Part shown: in pieces, positions 8,750 through 17,131 of the stretch
Layout: each line of letters opens with the position of its first letter
Position numbering within the stretch: position 1 is the first letter of the stretch
From: Candidatus Obscuribacterales bacterium
Lineage (GTDB): Bacteria > Cyanobacteriota > Vampirovibrionia > Obscuribacterales > Obscuribacteraceae
Direction of reading: 5' to 3'
Assembly: GCA_019745505.1 (NCBI GenBank)
Contig: JAIETE010000209.1
Coordinates: 1 to 40,979 of the forward strand
Length of the DNA stretch: 40,979 nt
The notes under the pieces: model-generated
What the model saw: only the letters and a program-made list of their open reading frames with translations
The model's database searches: none
Told to the model about the DNA's origin: nothing
Program-made: the position numbers and the translations under genes

Positions 8750-10213
8750 ATGAAAATTGCTCTGGCATGTTCGGCGTTTCCTCCGGATGGGGCTAACGGT
8801 GGCACTGCGACGTTCTACTTGGAACTGTCGCGCGCTTTGGCGTCCCTCGGGCACGAAGTTTTGGTCGTAACGCTTACTCGCGGTGCAGGACGTAGCGAGA
8901 AAGTGGACGGAGTGCAAGTCGAAAGAATTCACTTCGATGAATCGCAGTACGCAAACCTTCAGAATCTGGGCTTTGTTCCCTCTACCTCCTGGTATATGAG
9001 TCGAGCCGTGCACATGCAAAAACATGCTGCCGAGCTGCTCAATGCTTTTCGTCCCGATGTTTTGGAATGCCACGAGCATGGATTTTTCGGTTTGCTGCTG
9101 CCGTCGAAAGATTATCCGGTAGTGGTTAGATGCCTGTGTCCTGCTTTTCAATCGACAGCTAAGAACGGAGATGAAAAACGATTTCCTGTTGATTCTCACC
9201 TGACGGCGGCACTGGAGATCGCTTTCATTCAGCGTGCGGATGCTCTCACCGCGCCCAGTGCTAATCTTGCCGGCATTGTAAGCGAGCATACAGGAATTCC
9301 GATTGAGCAATTTGAGATTATCAAGAATCCGCTGGCCGGCAGCGAGCCGATTGCACGCTCAAAGGCTCAGAGTAAATTTCCTCAATTGGTCTTCGTTGGG
9401 CGGGTAGAACAGCTGAAGGGCTGCGATCTACTGGTTGAGATGATGCCCGAAGTGCTAAGTCGCTTCCCTGGTGCCAGTCTTACGTTGATTGGTGAGGAGC
9501 CCGGCTCTGCCAGTGTTGAAGTCAGTTTCAGTCAGGAGCTTCGAGCCCGCGCAGCCGAATTGGGATGCTTAGACAGATTGACATTTGCCGGCTTGATTCC
9601 CCGACATCAACTGCGCGAGCGTGTCACTGAGGCGGACATCGCGATTTTTCCCTCGCGTTATGACAGTTCACCATATGCCTGTCTTGAAGCGATGTCTTTT
9701 GGCGTACCGATCGTTGCCAGTAATGTCGGCGGTATTCCGGAGTATGTAGAGCATGGTGTTACCGGGATGCTTTTTGAGTCGGAAAATCCGGCGAAGTTAG
9801 CCGAAGCTGTTGTCGATTTATCTGCTCATTCGGATTTGCGGGAGCGAATCGCCGGCGCCGGGCAAGAGCGTGTTTTGAATATGTGCAATCCCCGGTCGAT
9901 CGCTGAGAAGACGCTGGAATTGTATGAAAAGACACTGCAAGAGTTTCGAAACACAAGAGACAATAAAGCTCGAACAAATGTCCTGGATGACAGAGTCATC
10001 GCTGCTCTGCTGGCGGCGTTTGATGATCTTGTTGAAAAACCGTATTACCGGCAGCGTGTCGATAAAGAACTGCAAATGCACATGGAAGAAGTCTATCAAA
10101 ATGGTGTGAAGGCCGGATTTAGAGCGGGGCGCCGCTCGGTCGCAGCTGATCCGGCCGGGGCGATGATTGATGGTCTTAAATTTCTGGCGAGAATCTGCAC
10201 CAACAAGAAATAG
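8750..10213 (+). CDS. GT-B glycosyltransferase (family 4-like)
   Basis: Cytosolic or membrane-associated glycosyltransferase of about 487 residues, transferring a sugar from a nucleotide donor to an unknown acceptor. The N-terminal Rossmann half opens MKIALACSAFPPDGANGGTA. The donor-binding half has VFVGRVEQLKGCDLLVE, and the E-x7-E region FPSRYDSSPYACLEAMSFG followed by VPIVASNVGGIPE is typical of GT4. About 90 extra C-terminal residues after the GT fold are charged and helical, ending in GLKFLARICTNKK, and may mediate pairing or membrane contact. ATG 8750 is preferred over TTG 8744 because it aligns with the family start. The gene is 26 nt after the RND pump and may be read through, but a functional link is not obvious. 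Confidence 0.92.
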   Translation: MKIALACSAFPPDGANGGTATFYLELSRALASLGHEVLVVTLTRGAGRSEKVDGVQVERIHFDESQYANLQNLGFVPSTSWYMSRAVHMQKHAAELLNAFRPDVLECHEHGFFGLLLPSKDYPVVVRCLCPAFQSTAKNGDEKRFPVDSHLTAALEIAFIQRADALTAPSANLAGIVSEHTGIPIEQFEIIKNPLAGSEPIARSKAQSKFPQLVFVGRVEQLKGCDLLVEMMPEVLSRFPGASLTLIGEEPGSASVEVSFSQELRARAAELGCLDRLTFAGLIPRHQLRERVTEADIAIFPSRYDSSPYACLEAMSFGVPIVASNVGGIPEYVEHGVTGMLFESENPAKLAEAVVDLSAHSDLRERIAGAGQERVLNMCNPRSIAEKTLELYEKTLQEFRNTRDNKARTNVLDDRVIAALLAAFDDLVEKPYYRQRVDKELQMHMEEVYQNGVKAGFRAGRRSVAADPAGAMIDGLKFLARICTNKK

Positions 10214-10275
10214 TATCTGCAGCGTTTCCTGCTGGAAGCGTAGAAACTTTGTGATCATTGGCACCATGAATTTAG

Positions 10276-10317
10276 TGACCAAAGTAACGGTCGCATTTTG
10301 ATTTGTTGAACTAATAT
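10276..10317 (+). promoter_or_regulatory. Near-match operator and -10 upstream of the DHp-only protein
   Basis: TGACCAAAGTAA (10276-10287) matches TGACNNNNGTCA at seven of eight fixed positions. TAATAT begins at 10312, exactly 36 nt after the start of the site, the same distance as at 36671. Expected transcription start is about 10324, giving a leader of about 90 nt. Confidence 0.5.
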
Positions 10318-10413
10318 CAAATACGTAAGTCAGATGCGTTATAGCGCTTGCATTTTTGACTCTCGGGTTCTTTGGATTATTCGGCGAGACCGGAAGCTGA
10401 TTGCAATCCAGTA

Positions 10414-10785
10414 ATGAAGAGGATATTGAGTAACATGGATACCGGGTCTGCTTATTTAATCGGTTTACTAGCAATTGTTTTCGGTATTCTCTTTTCTCTC
10501 ATTTTGTTGCAGAGCTGCGATGCAGAGCCTTTCGTCTATAGGAGCTTTATACAAAGCGAGCCTGCCAGTGACGGACTCGCCGTATCGAAAGAGTCTGAAG
10601 AGGGCGATATTATGCTGGGCAACAGTCTTTCATGCTTACTGATTCAAATAAATGTAGCGAAGAAATACAGCTCTCGAAGTCCTGAAATTGCTTTCAATGC
10701 GCTGGAAGAAGCGGAAGCACTGGCTCAGCAGTCGCTCGGGCAGGTACGCCAGAGGCGGCGCTCTCTAGAGTCTGCGATGAAATGA
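10414..10785 (+). CDS. Membrane-anchored kinase-dead dimerisation (DHp) remnant
   Basis: About 123 residues (116 if ATG 10435, behind AGAGGA, is used). One membrane helix (about residues 14-34) is followed by a polar linker and a helical segment. From LGNSLSCLLIQINVAKK to ALAQQSLGQVRQ it lines up by eye with the HisKA_3 dimerisation domain of the histidine kinase at 14871 (VGHTLTSLNMQLELAQK). The phospho-accepting His is absent: an ungapped alignment puts Asp there. There is no ATPase domain. It converges on the response regulator gene at 10812 with a 26-nt gap. It may dimerise with a kinase, sequester a regulator or be a decaying kinase. The alignment is mine and unscored. Confidence 0.72.
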   Translation: MKRILSNMDTGSAYLIGLLAIVFGILFSLILLQSCDAEPFVYRSFIQSEPASDGLAVSKESEEGDIMLGNSLSCLLIQINVAKKYSSRSPEIAFNALEEAEALAQQSLGQVRQRRRSLESAMK

Positions 10786-10811
10786 TTTTGCTTTGAGGAA
10801 ATAAGAGATCT

Positions 10812-11453
10812 TCAGTGGAAGTTGGCTTTCGCCCACAACGCCGCCTGCGTGCGGTCGCGCACTTCGAGCTGTGTAAGAATGCTGCTGATATGGTTTTTTA
10901 CTGTTCCTTCGGTGATATGAAGTTGTTCTGCAATTTCCTTGTTATTCATACCGGTGGCAATTAGTTTGAGAATTTCTTTCTCTCTTTCCGTCATGAATTG
11001 GAGTGCCGCTTTTGCGCTTTCTGATTGTTTGGGAGCCGCAGTCAGCTTCGAAACTACTTTGGATGCGATGGATGGGCCTAGTTGCGTATGTCCCGCCTGT
11101 ACCAGACGTATCGCTGCGGCCAACTCGTCAGAGGGCGTGTCTTTCAGCAAATAGCCTGATGCTCCTGCTTGTAAAGACTCGACGATAAACTCATCCTCGT
11201 CGAATGTGGTGAGCACCAGGATGAAAACTTTGATTTGCCTTTTGAAGATCTCGCGGATTGCTTCTACACCGTTCATGATTGGCATTCTCATGTCCATGAG
11301 GATCACGTCGGGATTGAGCGATGATACGAGTGAAACTGCTTCTGAACCGTTGCCGGCTTCACCAACAATTTCGATATCGTCGTGCAGTGAAAGAAGAGAA
11401 ATTAGTCCTTGACGCACCAGGACCTGATCATCCACGATCATCACTTTAATCAT
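10812..11453 (-). CDS. NarL/FixJ-family response regulator
   Basis: Two-component transcription regulator of 213 residues. The receiver domain has acidic pocket Asp8/Asp9, phospho-acceptor Asp54 in LMDMRMP, a Thr-Thr switch in LVLTTFDEDEF and Lys in YLLKD. The C-terminal LuxR-type helix-turn-helix is canonical (LTEREKEILKLIATGMNNKEIA, then GTVKNHISSILTQLEV). All key residues are present, so it should be phosphorylated and bind DNA as a dimer. ATG 11453 is behind a weak GAGAG. The likely partner is the HisKA_3 kinase at 14871, a class that normally pairs with NarL-type regulators. It is a prime candidate to bind the repeated TGACNNNNGTCA sites, though none was seen in front of this gene itself. 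Confidence 0.95.
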   Translation of the reverse strand: MIKVMIVDDQVLVRQGLISLLSLHDDIEIVGEAGNGSEAVSLVSSLNPDVILMDMRMPIMNGVEAIREIFKRQIKVFILVLTTFDEDEFIVESLQAGASGYLLKDTPSDELAAAIRLVQAGHTQLGPSIASKVVSKLTAAPKQSESAKAALQFMTEREKEILKLIATGMNNKEIAEQLHITEGTVKNHISSILTQLEVRDRTQAALWAKANFH

Positions 11454-11536
11454 TGACAGCTCTCATTGACTTAACCAACATCCAAGTATAGCCCGCCTCC
11501 GGCAGTGAGTCTGCCTATGTTTTTTCAATCCTTTCG

Positions 11537-13564
11537 TCAATTCGGCATACCGAACTCTGCCTCGGCTGTTGCGTAATTTTCGAATTCTATGACTCCCAAA
11601 ACGTTCTGATAGCCGGTCGATGGAGTCCAGACGACCCGGTCGATGCCGTGGTAGATCGGCTGTTTTACAGCGGTGCAAGCGCTAAATGGCGCATCTCCCG
11701 TGAAGTTGGCATCACCTACGGTATTAACGGACTTGTGATTGATTTCGTATTTGATTGAGCATAGGACCGAATCTCTCTCCCCGTCCGCACTAGCTGGAGG
11801 CTTTACGCGCGGTCCTGTTTCATCCATTGTCAGCTTCGACTCTCCTGCCGGGCAGTAGAGATAGAATGTCGTGCCCATCGGAATGGGCTTGCTGTTAAGC
11901 AAGGAGATCAATTCTTGAGCAGAGGTTCCCGGTTTAATCTGGTTGCAACGTTTGAGGAGTCTTGTAAATGCGCTACCGCTTGTTTCGGTTGCACAGTCGC
12001 CGATTTGCTGCATCAACTGCCAGGGCGTTCCTACTTTTCCGAATTTCAGAGGCGGGGCGACATAAGTACCGTTGTGATTGAACAACATCATTCCCGTTGG
12101 CTCTGGCGGTGGAGTAACAATTGCTGTCTGTGTTCGAGGGGCCTGAACTCGTTTGTGGAGGACGGAAACCTTCATATACTCGACTGCTGTGTAACCATCT
12201 CGCTTATCGTCCAATTGCAAATACTTGGAAAATCGTCCGTAATTGCCTGCCCAATTATTCAGGTTCTCTTGTGATGTGCAATCCGCCGGTGCATTTCCGT
12301 CATACATCGTATGGGTGCATTCGCACTTGACACTTTTGATATTGTGTAATTCTTCGATCGTAGGTGTCTGGTTTCTCCCCCCGCCCTTGCGCATCTTGCT
12401 GAGATCCGCATTTTTATATGCAGGGCATCCGCTCCTGTCTTTGCCGTAGTCGTCCCCGCTTGTCGCGTTGTGAGCAACCCACGCGAGCATTTGTTCATTG
12501 TCGGTGGTAAAGATTCCATTGTCTGCTTGAACAATCTTCGACGGAGCGAATAGCTCTTTGTTGAACAAATCGTTGCTGCCATCAGACGAACAGCTTGTCC
12601 AGCTTTCCGGCAGCGTCGCAGACGGTGCATTACGCACTTTTACGTAACCCATGGGAATACTGGCTTCGTATTCACGCTCAAGGCAGCCAACCAGGGCGCT
12701 GGCTGTCGCTGAGATGTTTTGTCCTGCTTTCTGCGCCAGTGTTTGTCCTTTGCCCTGAAATGCATTGGGCGGGATTGTTGCCATTTTGCCTTCAGCTCCG
12801 GGCAAGACTTTGGCATTTTGAAAATCGGTTGCCGTGACCAGATGCGGAGGCAAGCCCGGGAAGACCGGAACTCCGAATATCGAGGTCGAGCTTGCTGCCA
12901 GCGGTACATATCCTTTCATATAAAATTGCCCTGAGCGGCTCTTACGAGCGCCTTGCTGGACGTTTAAATAGTTGGGCATGTTGGTGACGCCGACGATGCT
13001 GGCCGGATTGAAGGAAACGTTTGTAGAGCCACCCGGCTTCATGTAGGCGCTGAAAATATTGTCAACTCTGCTGACCTTTCCCTGACCGACCATATTGGCT
13101 TTATTGGAATTGACCAACCGGTCGAAGGCAAAATTTAGCTGATGCCCACTATTCAGTTCTCTAGAGAGTGTCTCGCCCAATCTCTCAAGATCTCGCACTG
13201 CTTTCTGCGCACTCTCATTGGCTTGAGCAGTCTTCTCTTCTTCCGCATTGAGCATAATCAAGAGTGATACAGCGACGGCGCGATTGTAAGTTATCAGATT
13301 GATTTCATCGCTGTTGTCTTCACCTAGTCCGGCGAACTGCGGAGCGTTGATCGACAGCACGTTTACTTTCGGCTCCCTCAATGCCTGCTTGGCTGTGTTG
13401 AGAGCTCCAGCGTCCACAGCAAAGGAAGTTTGCCTGGAACCGGATAGGATTTGAGTAAGAAAAAAGAAGGCCAGCCCTGCAAGAACAATGACAAAGATGA
13501 CCATCACAGTAAGCGCGAGCGTTGCTCCGCGTTTTCTGACAAGTCGTCTCTGATGATTACCCAT
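11537..13564 (-). CDS. TadG-like membrane-anchored extracellular protein
   Basis: A 675-residue protein. The N-terminus has basic residues (RRLVRKRGATLAL), one hydrophobic helix (about 17-40) and the start of a helical ASRQTSF/AVDAGALNTAKQAL segment. This resembles the Tad/TadG-type N-terminal domain of Flp-pilus-associated proteins ('...AVDLGAL...A...A'), which sits in the membrane with the rest outside. The remaining 600 residues are Gly/Pro/Asn-rich with scattered cysteines (including CGECTC-like groups around 430-450) and match nothing I recognise. No other tad genes are present, so pilus assembly is only a hint; it may be a stand-alone surface protein. It is divergent from the secreted protein at 13867, across an operator-rich 300-bp gap. 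Confidence 0.82.
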   Translation of the reverse strand: MGNHQRRLVRKRGATLALTVMVIFVIVLAGLAFFFLTQILSGSRQTSFAVDAGALNTAKQALREPKVNVLSINAPQFAGLGEDNSDEINLITYNRAVAVSLLIMLNAEEEKTAQANESAQKAVRDLERLGETLSRELNSGHQLNFAFDRLVNSNKANMVGQGKVSRVDNIFSAYMKPGGSTNVSFNPASIVGVTNMPNYLNVQQGARKSRSGQFYMKGYVPLAASSTSIFGVPVFPGLPPHLVTATDFQNAKVLPGAEGKMATIPPNAFQGKGQTLAQKAGQNISATASALVGCLEREYEASIPMGYVKVRNAPSATLPESWTSCSSDGSNDLFNKELFAPSKIVQADNGIFTTDNEQMLAWVAHNATSGDDYGKDRSGCPAYKNADLSKMRKGGGRNQTPTIEELHNIKSVKCECTHTMYDGNAPADCTSQENLNNWAGNYGRFSKYLQLDDKRDGYTAVEYMKVSVLHKRVQAPRTQTAIVTPPPEPTGMMLFNHNGTYVAPPLKFGKVGTPWQLMQQIGDCATETSGSAFTRLLKRCNQIKPGTSAQELISLLNSKPIPMGTTFYLYCPAGESKLTMDETGPRVKPPASADGERDSVLCSIKYEINHKSVNTVGDANFTGDAPFSACTAVKQPIYHGIDRVVWTPSTGYQNVLGVIEFENYATAEAEFGMPN

Positions 13565-13745
13565 TTGGTTACTCTACATTTGACAATCTGGCACTGAGCA
13601 GCGATGGAACTCCAAGGGCGATATCGGCAAATATACCCATGTTGACGGTCAGGCGCTTCGTGCACACTCTAAGCAATTCGGAAGCTTGGAATACAGGGGC
13701 GCCCTCGAATTTTTTGATCCTATCAAAAGTGCGCTTTGCCCGATG

Positions 13746-13832
13746 TGACGAAAGTCATGCCCAGAGCATTACCTCCTAGTGTGAACGCGGTTACTCAGGG
13801 CACATCCGCCCGAATTGCCTTCGCTCTAGTAT
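13746..13832 (+). promoter_or_regulatory. Three phased operator sites and -10 in a divergent promoter
   Basis: A perfect TGACGAAAGTCA lies at 13746-13757. Degenerate copies starting TTAC follow at 13769 (23 bp on) and 13791 (22 bp on; TTACTCAGGGCA, six of eight positions). TAGTAT begins at 13827, 36 nt after the last site start. This fits the spacing rule seen elsewhere in the window and would drive the gene at 13867. A minus-strand TAGGAT at 13723-13718 could serve the TadG-like gene. The rest of the 302-bp gap (13565-13866) shows nothing else clear. Confidence 0.6.
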
Positions 13833-13866
13833 GGCAATGCCCCCAATCCACTCAGGATGCCGCCCG

Positions 13867-14691
13867 ATGAAAAAGCGTTCTTCAACCCGATTATTGATTG
13901 TTCTTTTTGCCTCACTCTGTGTCTGTCCTTCGTCTTATGCTCAGCAGTCTCTTTATGAGCAACTAAGCGACCAATTTAGAAGCTCCGGCGGTACCGGGGA
14001 CTTTGGGCGCAGTTCGCAACCAACCGCTCCACAAGGTCGAGCGAACCAATCGGCATATGACTTCAGCGGTCTGACCAATAACCAATCACCAGTTTCCCGT
14101 GGTGGCCTTGAGCCGGCAGCTACTGCACTGCTTGCTCCGGATTCTGCCTATATTGACAAATCTCCGATTCCATCAGGCGACTTCAAATTCGGATTCCCCG
14201 AGCAGAGCGGACAGCCTTATCGAGGCGTTACCTCTGGTCGAGCCGGTGCGCGTTCTTCTCAGATGGCGATGCTCCCAGCTACGGCGACAACATCCGTGGA
14301 TGTCAACACTTGCGATCTTCCTTTCTTGCGCCGGCATCTGGGATATCCGAACCCCTGGTCGCCACCGGGAGCACTGGCTGTGGCGGGACCACCCGTTGTC
14401 CTGCCTCCTGGACCAGGAAGTACGGGAACTAACCCCGGCGGCAGTGGAGGCGGTTCTGAAACTGGCGGCAACCAGGGCGGTAATGGTTATGTATCCGGTG
14501 CTCCCTCCTACCGTTACACTGCAGATGGCGGCTATATGACGGGGTCTGGAATCGTTGTCTATCCCAACGGCAGAAAAGTTCCGGGTGGTCCGATGTTTAT
14601 GTATCGCTCCGGCTATGGTTTTACCGACTTGCGCAATCCTTCGATGGGATGGACCTGGGACCGATCCGCAGTCTATCGACCTTACGGCTAA
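13867..14691 (+). CDS. Secreted Gly/Pro-rich protein, unknown function
   Basis: About 274 residues with a Sec signal peptide: basic MKKRSSTR, a hydrophobic core and a likely cut at SSYA-QQ. The mature part is low in charge and rich in Gly, Ser, Pro and Asn, with a GGSGGGSETGGNQGG-type stretch near 195-210. It ends in a Tyr/Gly/Arg-rich region with GGYMTGSGIVVYPNGRKVPGG. No enzyme motif is seen. It resembles in style the exported protein at 27334 (AQQ mature start, Ser/Gly-rich), and both have the same operator type upstream. ATG 13867 is chosen over ATG 13831 because it starts the signal peptide cleanly. A terminator follows at 14728. Probably a surface or matrix protein (inference). Confidence 0.85.
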   Translation: MKKRSSTRLLIVLFASLCVCPSSYAQQSLYEQLSDQFRSSGGTGDFGRSSQPTAPQGRANQSAYDFSGLTNNQSPVSRGGLEPAATALLAPDSAYIDKSPIPSGDFKFGFPEQSGQPYRGVTSGRAGARSSQMAMLPATATTSVDVNTCDLPFLRRHLGYPNPWSPPGALAVAGPPVVLPPGPGSTGTNPGGSGGGSETGGNQGGNGYVSGAPSYRYTADGGYMTGSGIVVYPNGRKVPGGPMFMYRSGYGFTDLRNPSMGWTWDRSAVYRPYG

Positions 14692-14727
14692 TGCCGAGCA
14701 CTGGACGCCGCTAATTTTTACTGATAG

Positions 14728-14756
14728 AAACGCTCATGCACCCTCATGAGCGTTTT
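14728..14756 (+). terminator. Intrinsic terminator after the secreted protein
   Basis: AAACGCTCATG (14728-14738) pairs perfectly with CATGAGCGTTT (14745-14755) around a 6-nt loop, running into TTTT. Confidence 0.85.
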
Positions 14757-14870
14757 CAGTGATTAATTCAGGAATGAGCGTGTGTTTTTGCCAAAATGCC
14801 TGTTAGCGGCTGTATCTTCTGGATATTATCTTTTCATTGAACCGAATTGCACTTAAGTCGGCGTTTTTAA

Positions 14871-16202
14871 ATGACAGCGGCACATCAAATTTCAAAAGAG
14901 GAAGCAACGGCTGGAGCCGGAATGCCTGGCGCTCTTCTCGATAAGAGTTTGATGTCGATTCAGGGTGCCCTCGTCCTCATTCTTGTCCTTTGTCATACGC
15001 TGGCTCTGCCTCTGGTTGAAAGGGTGGCTGAGCCGCCTAATCCTACGGTCGCTGTGGTACTGCTCTTTTGCTCGTTGGTGCTCTTTTTCAGCCATCGTCG
15101 TAGTTACTCTCGGCGCCTGCTTCTGCTGCTTGCTTTGTCCGAAGCGATCCTGATAGCAGCTGCGTCGGTTTTTGGCTTGCCCAGGCTGTTTCCGATCATG
15201 TATTTGCTTATTGTTGCCCGCACCGGGCTGCTGCTAAGTGATAGAGAATTGCTCTATCTAGTGGCGATTTGCATAATGATCTATCTTGCCGGAAAGGAAG
15301 CGCGCTATCTGCTCACAGAAAGGGCGTTTTTTTCACTCTCTGCAACTCAGCACATTTTGCATCTGTTAGTCGTCGGTCGTCTCTTCAATTTTGCAATCGC
15401 TGTCTCATTTTCAGCCTTATGTGTGTCGGCGGTCAAGGGTGAGCGAAAGTCTCGTCTTGAGAGAGAAAAATTGAACAGCGAAGTTGAGCAAATGTCCAAA
15501 ACTCTTGAGAGAACTCGCATTGCCCGAGAGATTCACGATAATGTCGGCCATACTCTGACTTCGCTGAATATGCAGCTTGAATTGGCTCAAAAATTGCTGG
15601 TTAAGAAGCCGGAAAAAGTAGCCGATACTTTGCGTGCGGTCAAGGAATTCGCTCAAAGGGCACGTCTGGATCTGGAGTCGTCCTTGAAAGCGCCGGAAAG
15701 GGAAAATACAGGGTTAAAGGGCAAGCTCGAGTCGCTTATATCCGATTCAAATCAGCTCAATTCTTTTAACACACAACTTTTTTTCAATGCTTTCGATCCT
15801 GATGAGCGGATACAACACGAGATCTATTGCATCGTAAAAGAGGCGCTGAATAACGTGAAGAAGTATGCCGGGGCTCAAACGGCAACCGTAGTCGTTGCAG
15901 AACTCGATGGTCGTCTGCTGGTGGACGTAGAAGACGATGGTACTGGATTTGATACCAGTATCAAAATTGCCAACAAGTACGGCTTGCGCGGTATGAGTGA
16001 GCGCGCAGAACTCATAGACGGCTCTCTGAAAATCGAAAGCCGCATCGGTGGTGGCACCAAGGTGATGCTGTCTGTTCCCTTTAGACCGGCCGCAAATGCT
16101 TGCGCTCGAGTTTCGAAGGAAAGCACTTTTGACGGTCGTCAGCGCGAAGACGCAACTATGATATCGGAAACGCTGGAAATAGGTGGAAGTGATGAGCGTT
16201 AG
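14871..16202 (+). CDS. Sensor histidine kinase, HisKA_3/LytS-NarX type
   Basis: A 443-residue inner-membrane kinase. Roughly residues 25-185 form five or six membrane helices with little periplasmic exposure, so it probably senses something in or near the membrane. The dimerisation domain carries His222 in IAREIHDNVGHTL, the HisKA_3 box. The ATPase domain has the N-box KEALNNVKKYAGA, the G1 box VEDDGTGFD and the G2 region YGLRGMSERAELIDG/GGGTKVMLSVPF. It is complete and should phosphorylate NarL-type regulators. Its end overlaps the next gene by 11 nt. ATG 14871 has no clear ribosome-binding site. ACTTAAGT, the core of the window's repeated operator, lies at 14851-14858, and TATTAT lies near 14824. 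Confidence 0.94.
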   Translation: MTAAHQISKEEATAGAGMPGALLDKSLMSIQGALVLILVLCHTLALPLVERVAEPPNPTVAVVLLFCSLVLFFSHRRSYSRRLLLLLALSEAILIAAASVFGLPRLFPIMYLLIVARTGLLLSDRELLYLVAICIMIYLAGKEARYLLTERAFFSLSATQHILHLLVVGRLFNFAIAVSFSALCVSAVKGERKSRLEREKLNSEVEQMSKTLERTRIAREIHDNVGHTLTSLNMQLELAQKLLVKKPEKVADTLRAVKEFAQRARLDLESSLKAPERENTGLKGKLESLISDSNQLNSFNTQLFFNAFDPDERIQHEIYCIVKEALNNVKKYAGAQTATVVVAELDGRLLVDVEDDGTGFDTSIKIANKYGLRGMSERAELIDGSLKIESRIGGGTKVMLSVPFRPAANACARVSKESTFDGRQREDATMISETLEIGGSDER

Positions 16203-17013
16203 CAAAACCGCCTTTTCTCAGGACCCGATCGCCGAAAAATGGCAAAGTCGTCTTCGACTTATCCAGATCGCCATGATCTCGTGGTTGATGTTGAGCCAAA
16301 TTGCACTTCTCTGGATTGAGCGTTTGCCCGTGCTCTCCAATCGTTGTCTCTACACATTGCTTGCACTTGCTCTGGCGGCATTGTGCGTGCTGGCATCTGC
16401 ATATGTCAAAAAGCGTTACCTGCAGTTTTGCATTTATGCATTGGAGTATGGCGCCTTATTTTGTTCTGCATTGTATGGGCAGACGTCCGGTTTTGAGCTG
16501 GCCTGGTTGGTGACTCTAGCCCGAGTTGGCTTGTCTGTTCCCAGCTCGGTCAGTGCGATTTTCTTCATTTCCTCAATAGCGGCCTTCTTTATGGTCACCC
16601 TCTGGAATCACGATCTGGTCGTGCAGGCATCGGCAAATTTCGTTCAGAGTCAGGGTGTTTTAGGAGCTATTCTGGGAAGAGAATTTGTCACTTATTTGAT
16701 TGGGTTATTGTTTATTAGCGTGCTTGTCCATTCGATAAGAACGGAGCAAACCAATCGCAGAGCGGTAGAGCAGTTGACTGAAAAACTGGATTTGATTTCC
16801 AAGGAATTAGAGCGTAATCGCATAGCACGAGAGATTAACGACAATGTGGATAACCTGCTTGTCGAGTTGAGCGTGCGTACTTCTGTTTTGGCTGAAGCTG
16901 AAATTGACGAGCAAGCAATGGCGCCCGAACTCGGTGTCGCAAAGGAGCTTGCTTCGCAGTCGCTGAAGAAAGTGCGAGAGGCTCTTAATTTGCTTCGGCA
17001 CGATTCTCAATAG
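16192..17013 (+). CDS. Kinase-dead histidine-kinase-like membrane protein
   Basis: A 273-residue paralogue of the preceding kinase. About six membrane helices (residues 20-190) lead to a dimerisation helix reading IAREINDNVDNLL. The phospho-accepting His of the neighbour (IAREIHDNVGHTL) is replaced by Asn216. The protein ends after the second DHp helix (SLKKVREALNLLRHDSQ), with no ATPase domain at all. ATG 16192 follows AGGTGG at good spacing and overlaps the kinase gene by 11 nt, so the two are translationally coupled and probably made in fixed ratio. An intact frame and intact coupling argue against simple decay. A role as heterodimer partner, extra sensor or inhibitor of the kinase is an inference. 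Confidence 0.88.
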   Translation: MSVSKTAFSQDPIAEKWQSRLRLIQIAMISWLMLSQIALLWIERLPVLSNRCLYTLLALALAALCVLASAYVKKRYLQFCIYALEYGALFCSALYGQTSGFELAWLVTLARVGLSVPSSVSAIFFISSIAAFFMVTLWNHDLVVQASANFVQSQGVLGAILGREFVTYLIGLLFISVLVHSIRTEQTNRRAVEQLTEKLDLISKELERNRIAREINDNVDNLLVELSVRTSVLAEAEIDEQAMAPELGVAKELASQSLKKVREALNLLRHDSQ

Positions 17014-17071
17014 TTTTCGATACTTGAAGTACTACAGCATGTAGCATTTATGCGTTGAAAAATAGAATTGC

Positions 17072-17117
17072 AAGCGGGTGAAATGTCGGGATGCACCCCC
17101 GACCATCTCACCCGCTT
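17072..17117. terminator. Bidirectional hairpin between convergent genes
   Basis: AAGCGGGTGA (17072-17081) pairs with TCACCCGCTT (17108-17117). The stem continues with one mismatch and one bulge to GTCGGG/CCCGAC, about 17 bp in all. It lies exactly between the stops of the genes at 16192 (+) and 17132 (-). There is no strong U-tract. Confidence 0.7.
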
Positions 17118-17131
17118 ACACCAGGTTGAAA

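Noticed and set aside
14851..14858. ACTTAAGT just before the histidine kinase start
   Set aside because: It has the core of the operator but the outer bases do not match (GC/CG for TG/CA), and it lies only 12 nt before the ATG. It might be a repressor site, but a single 8-bp palindrome is not enough.
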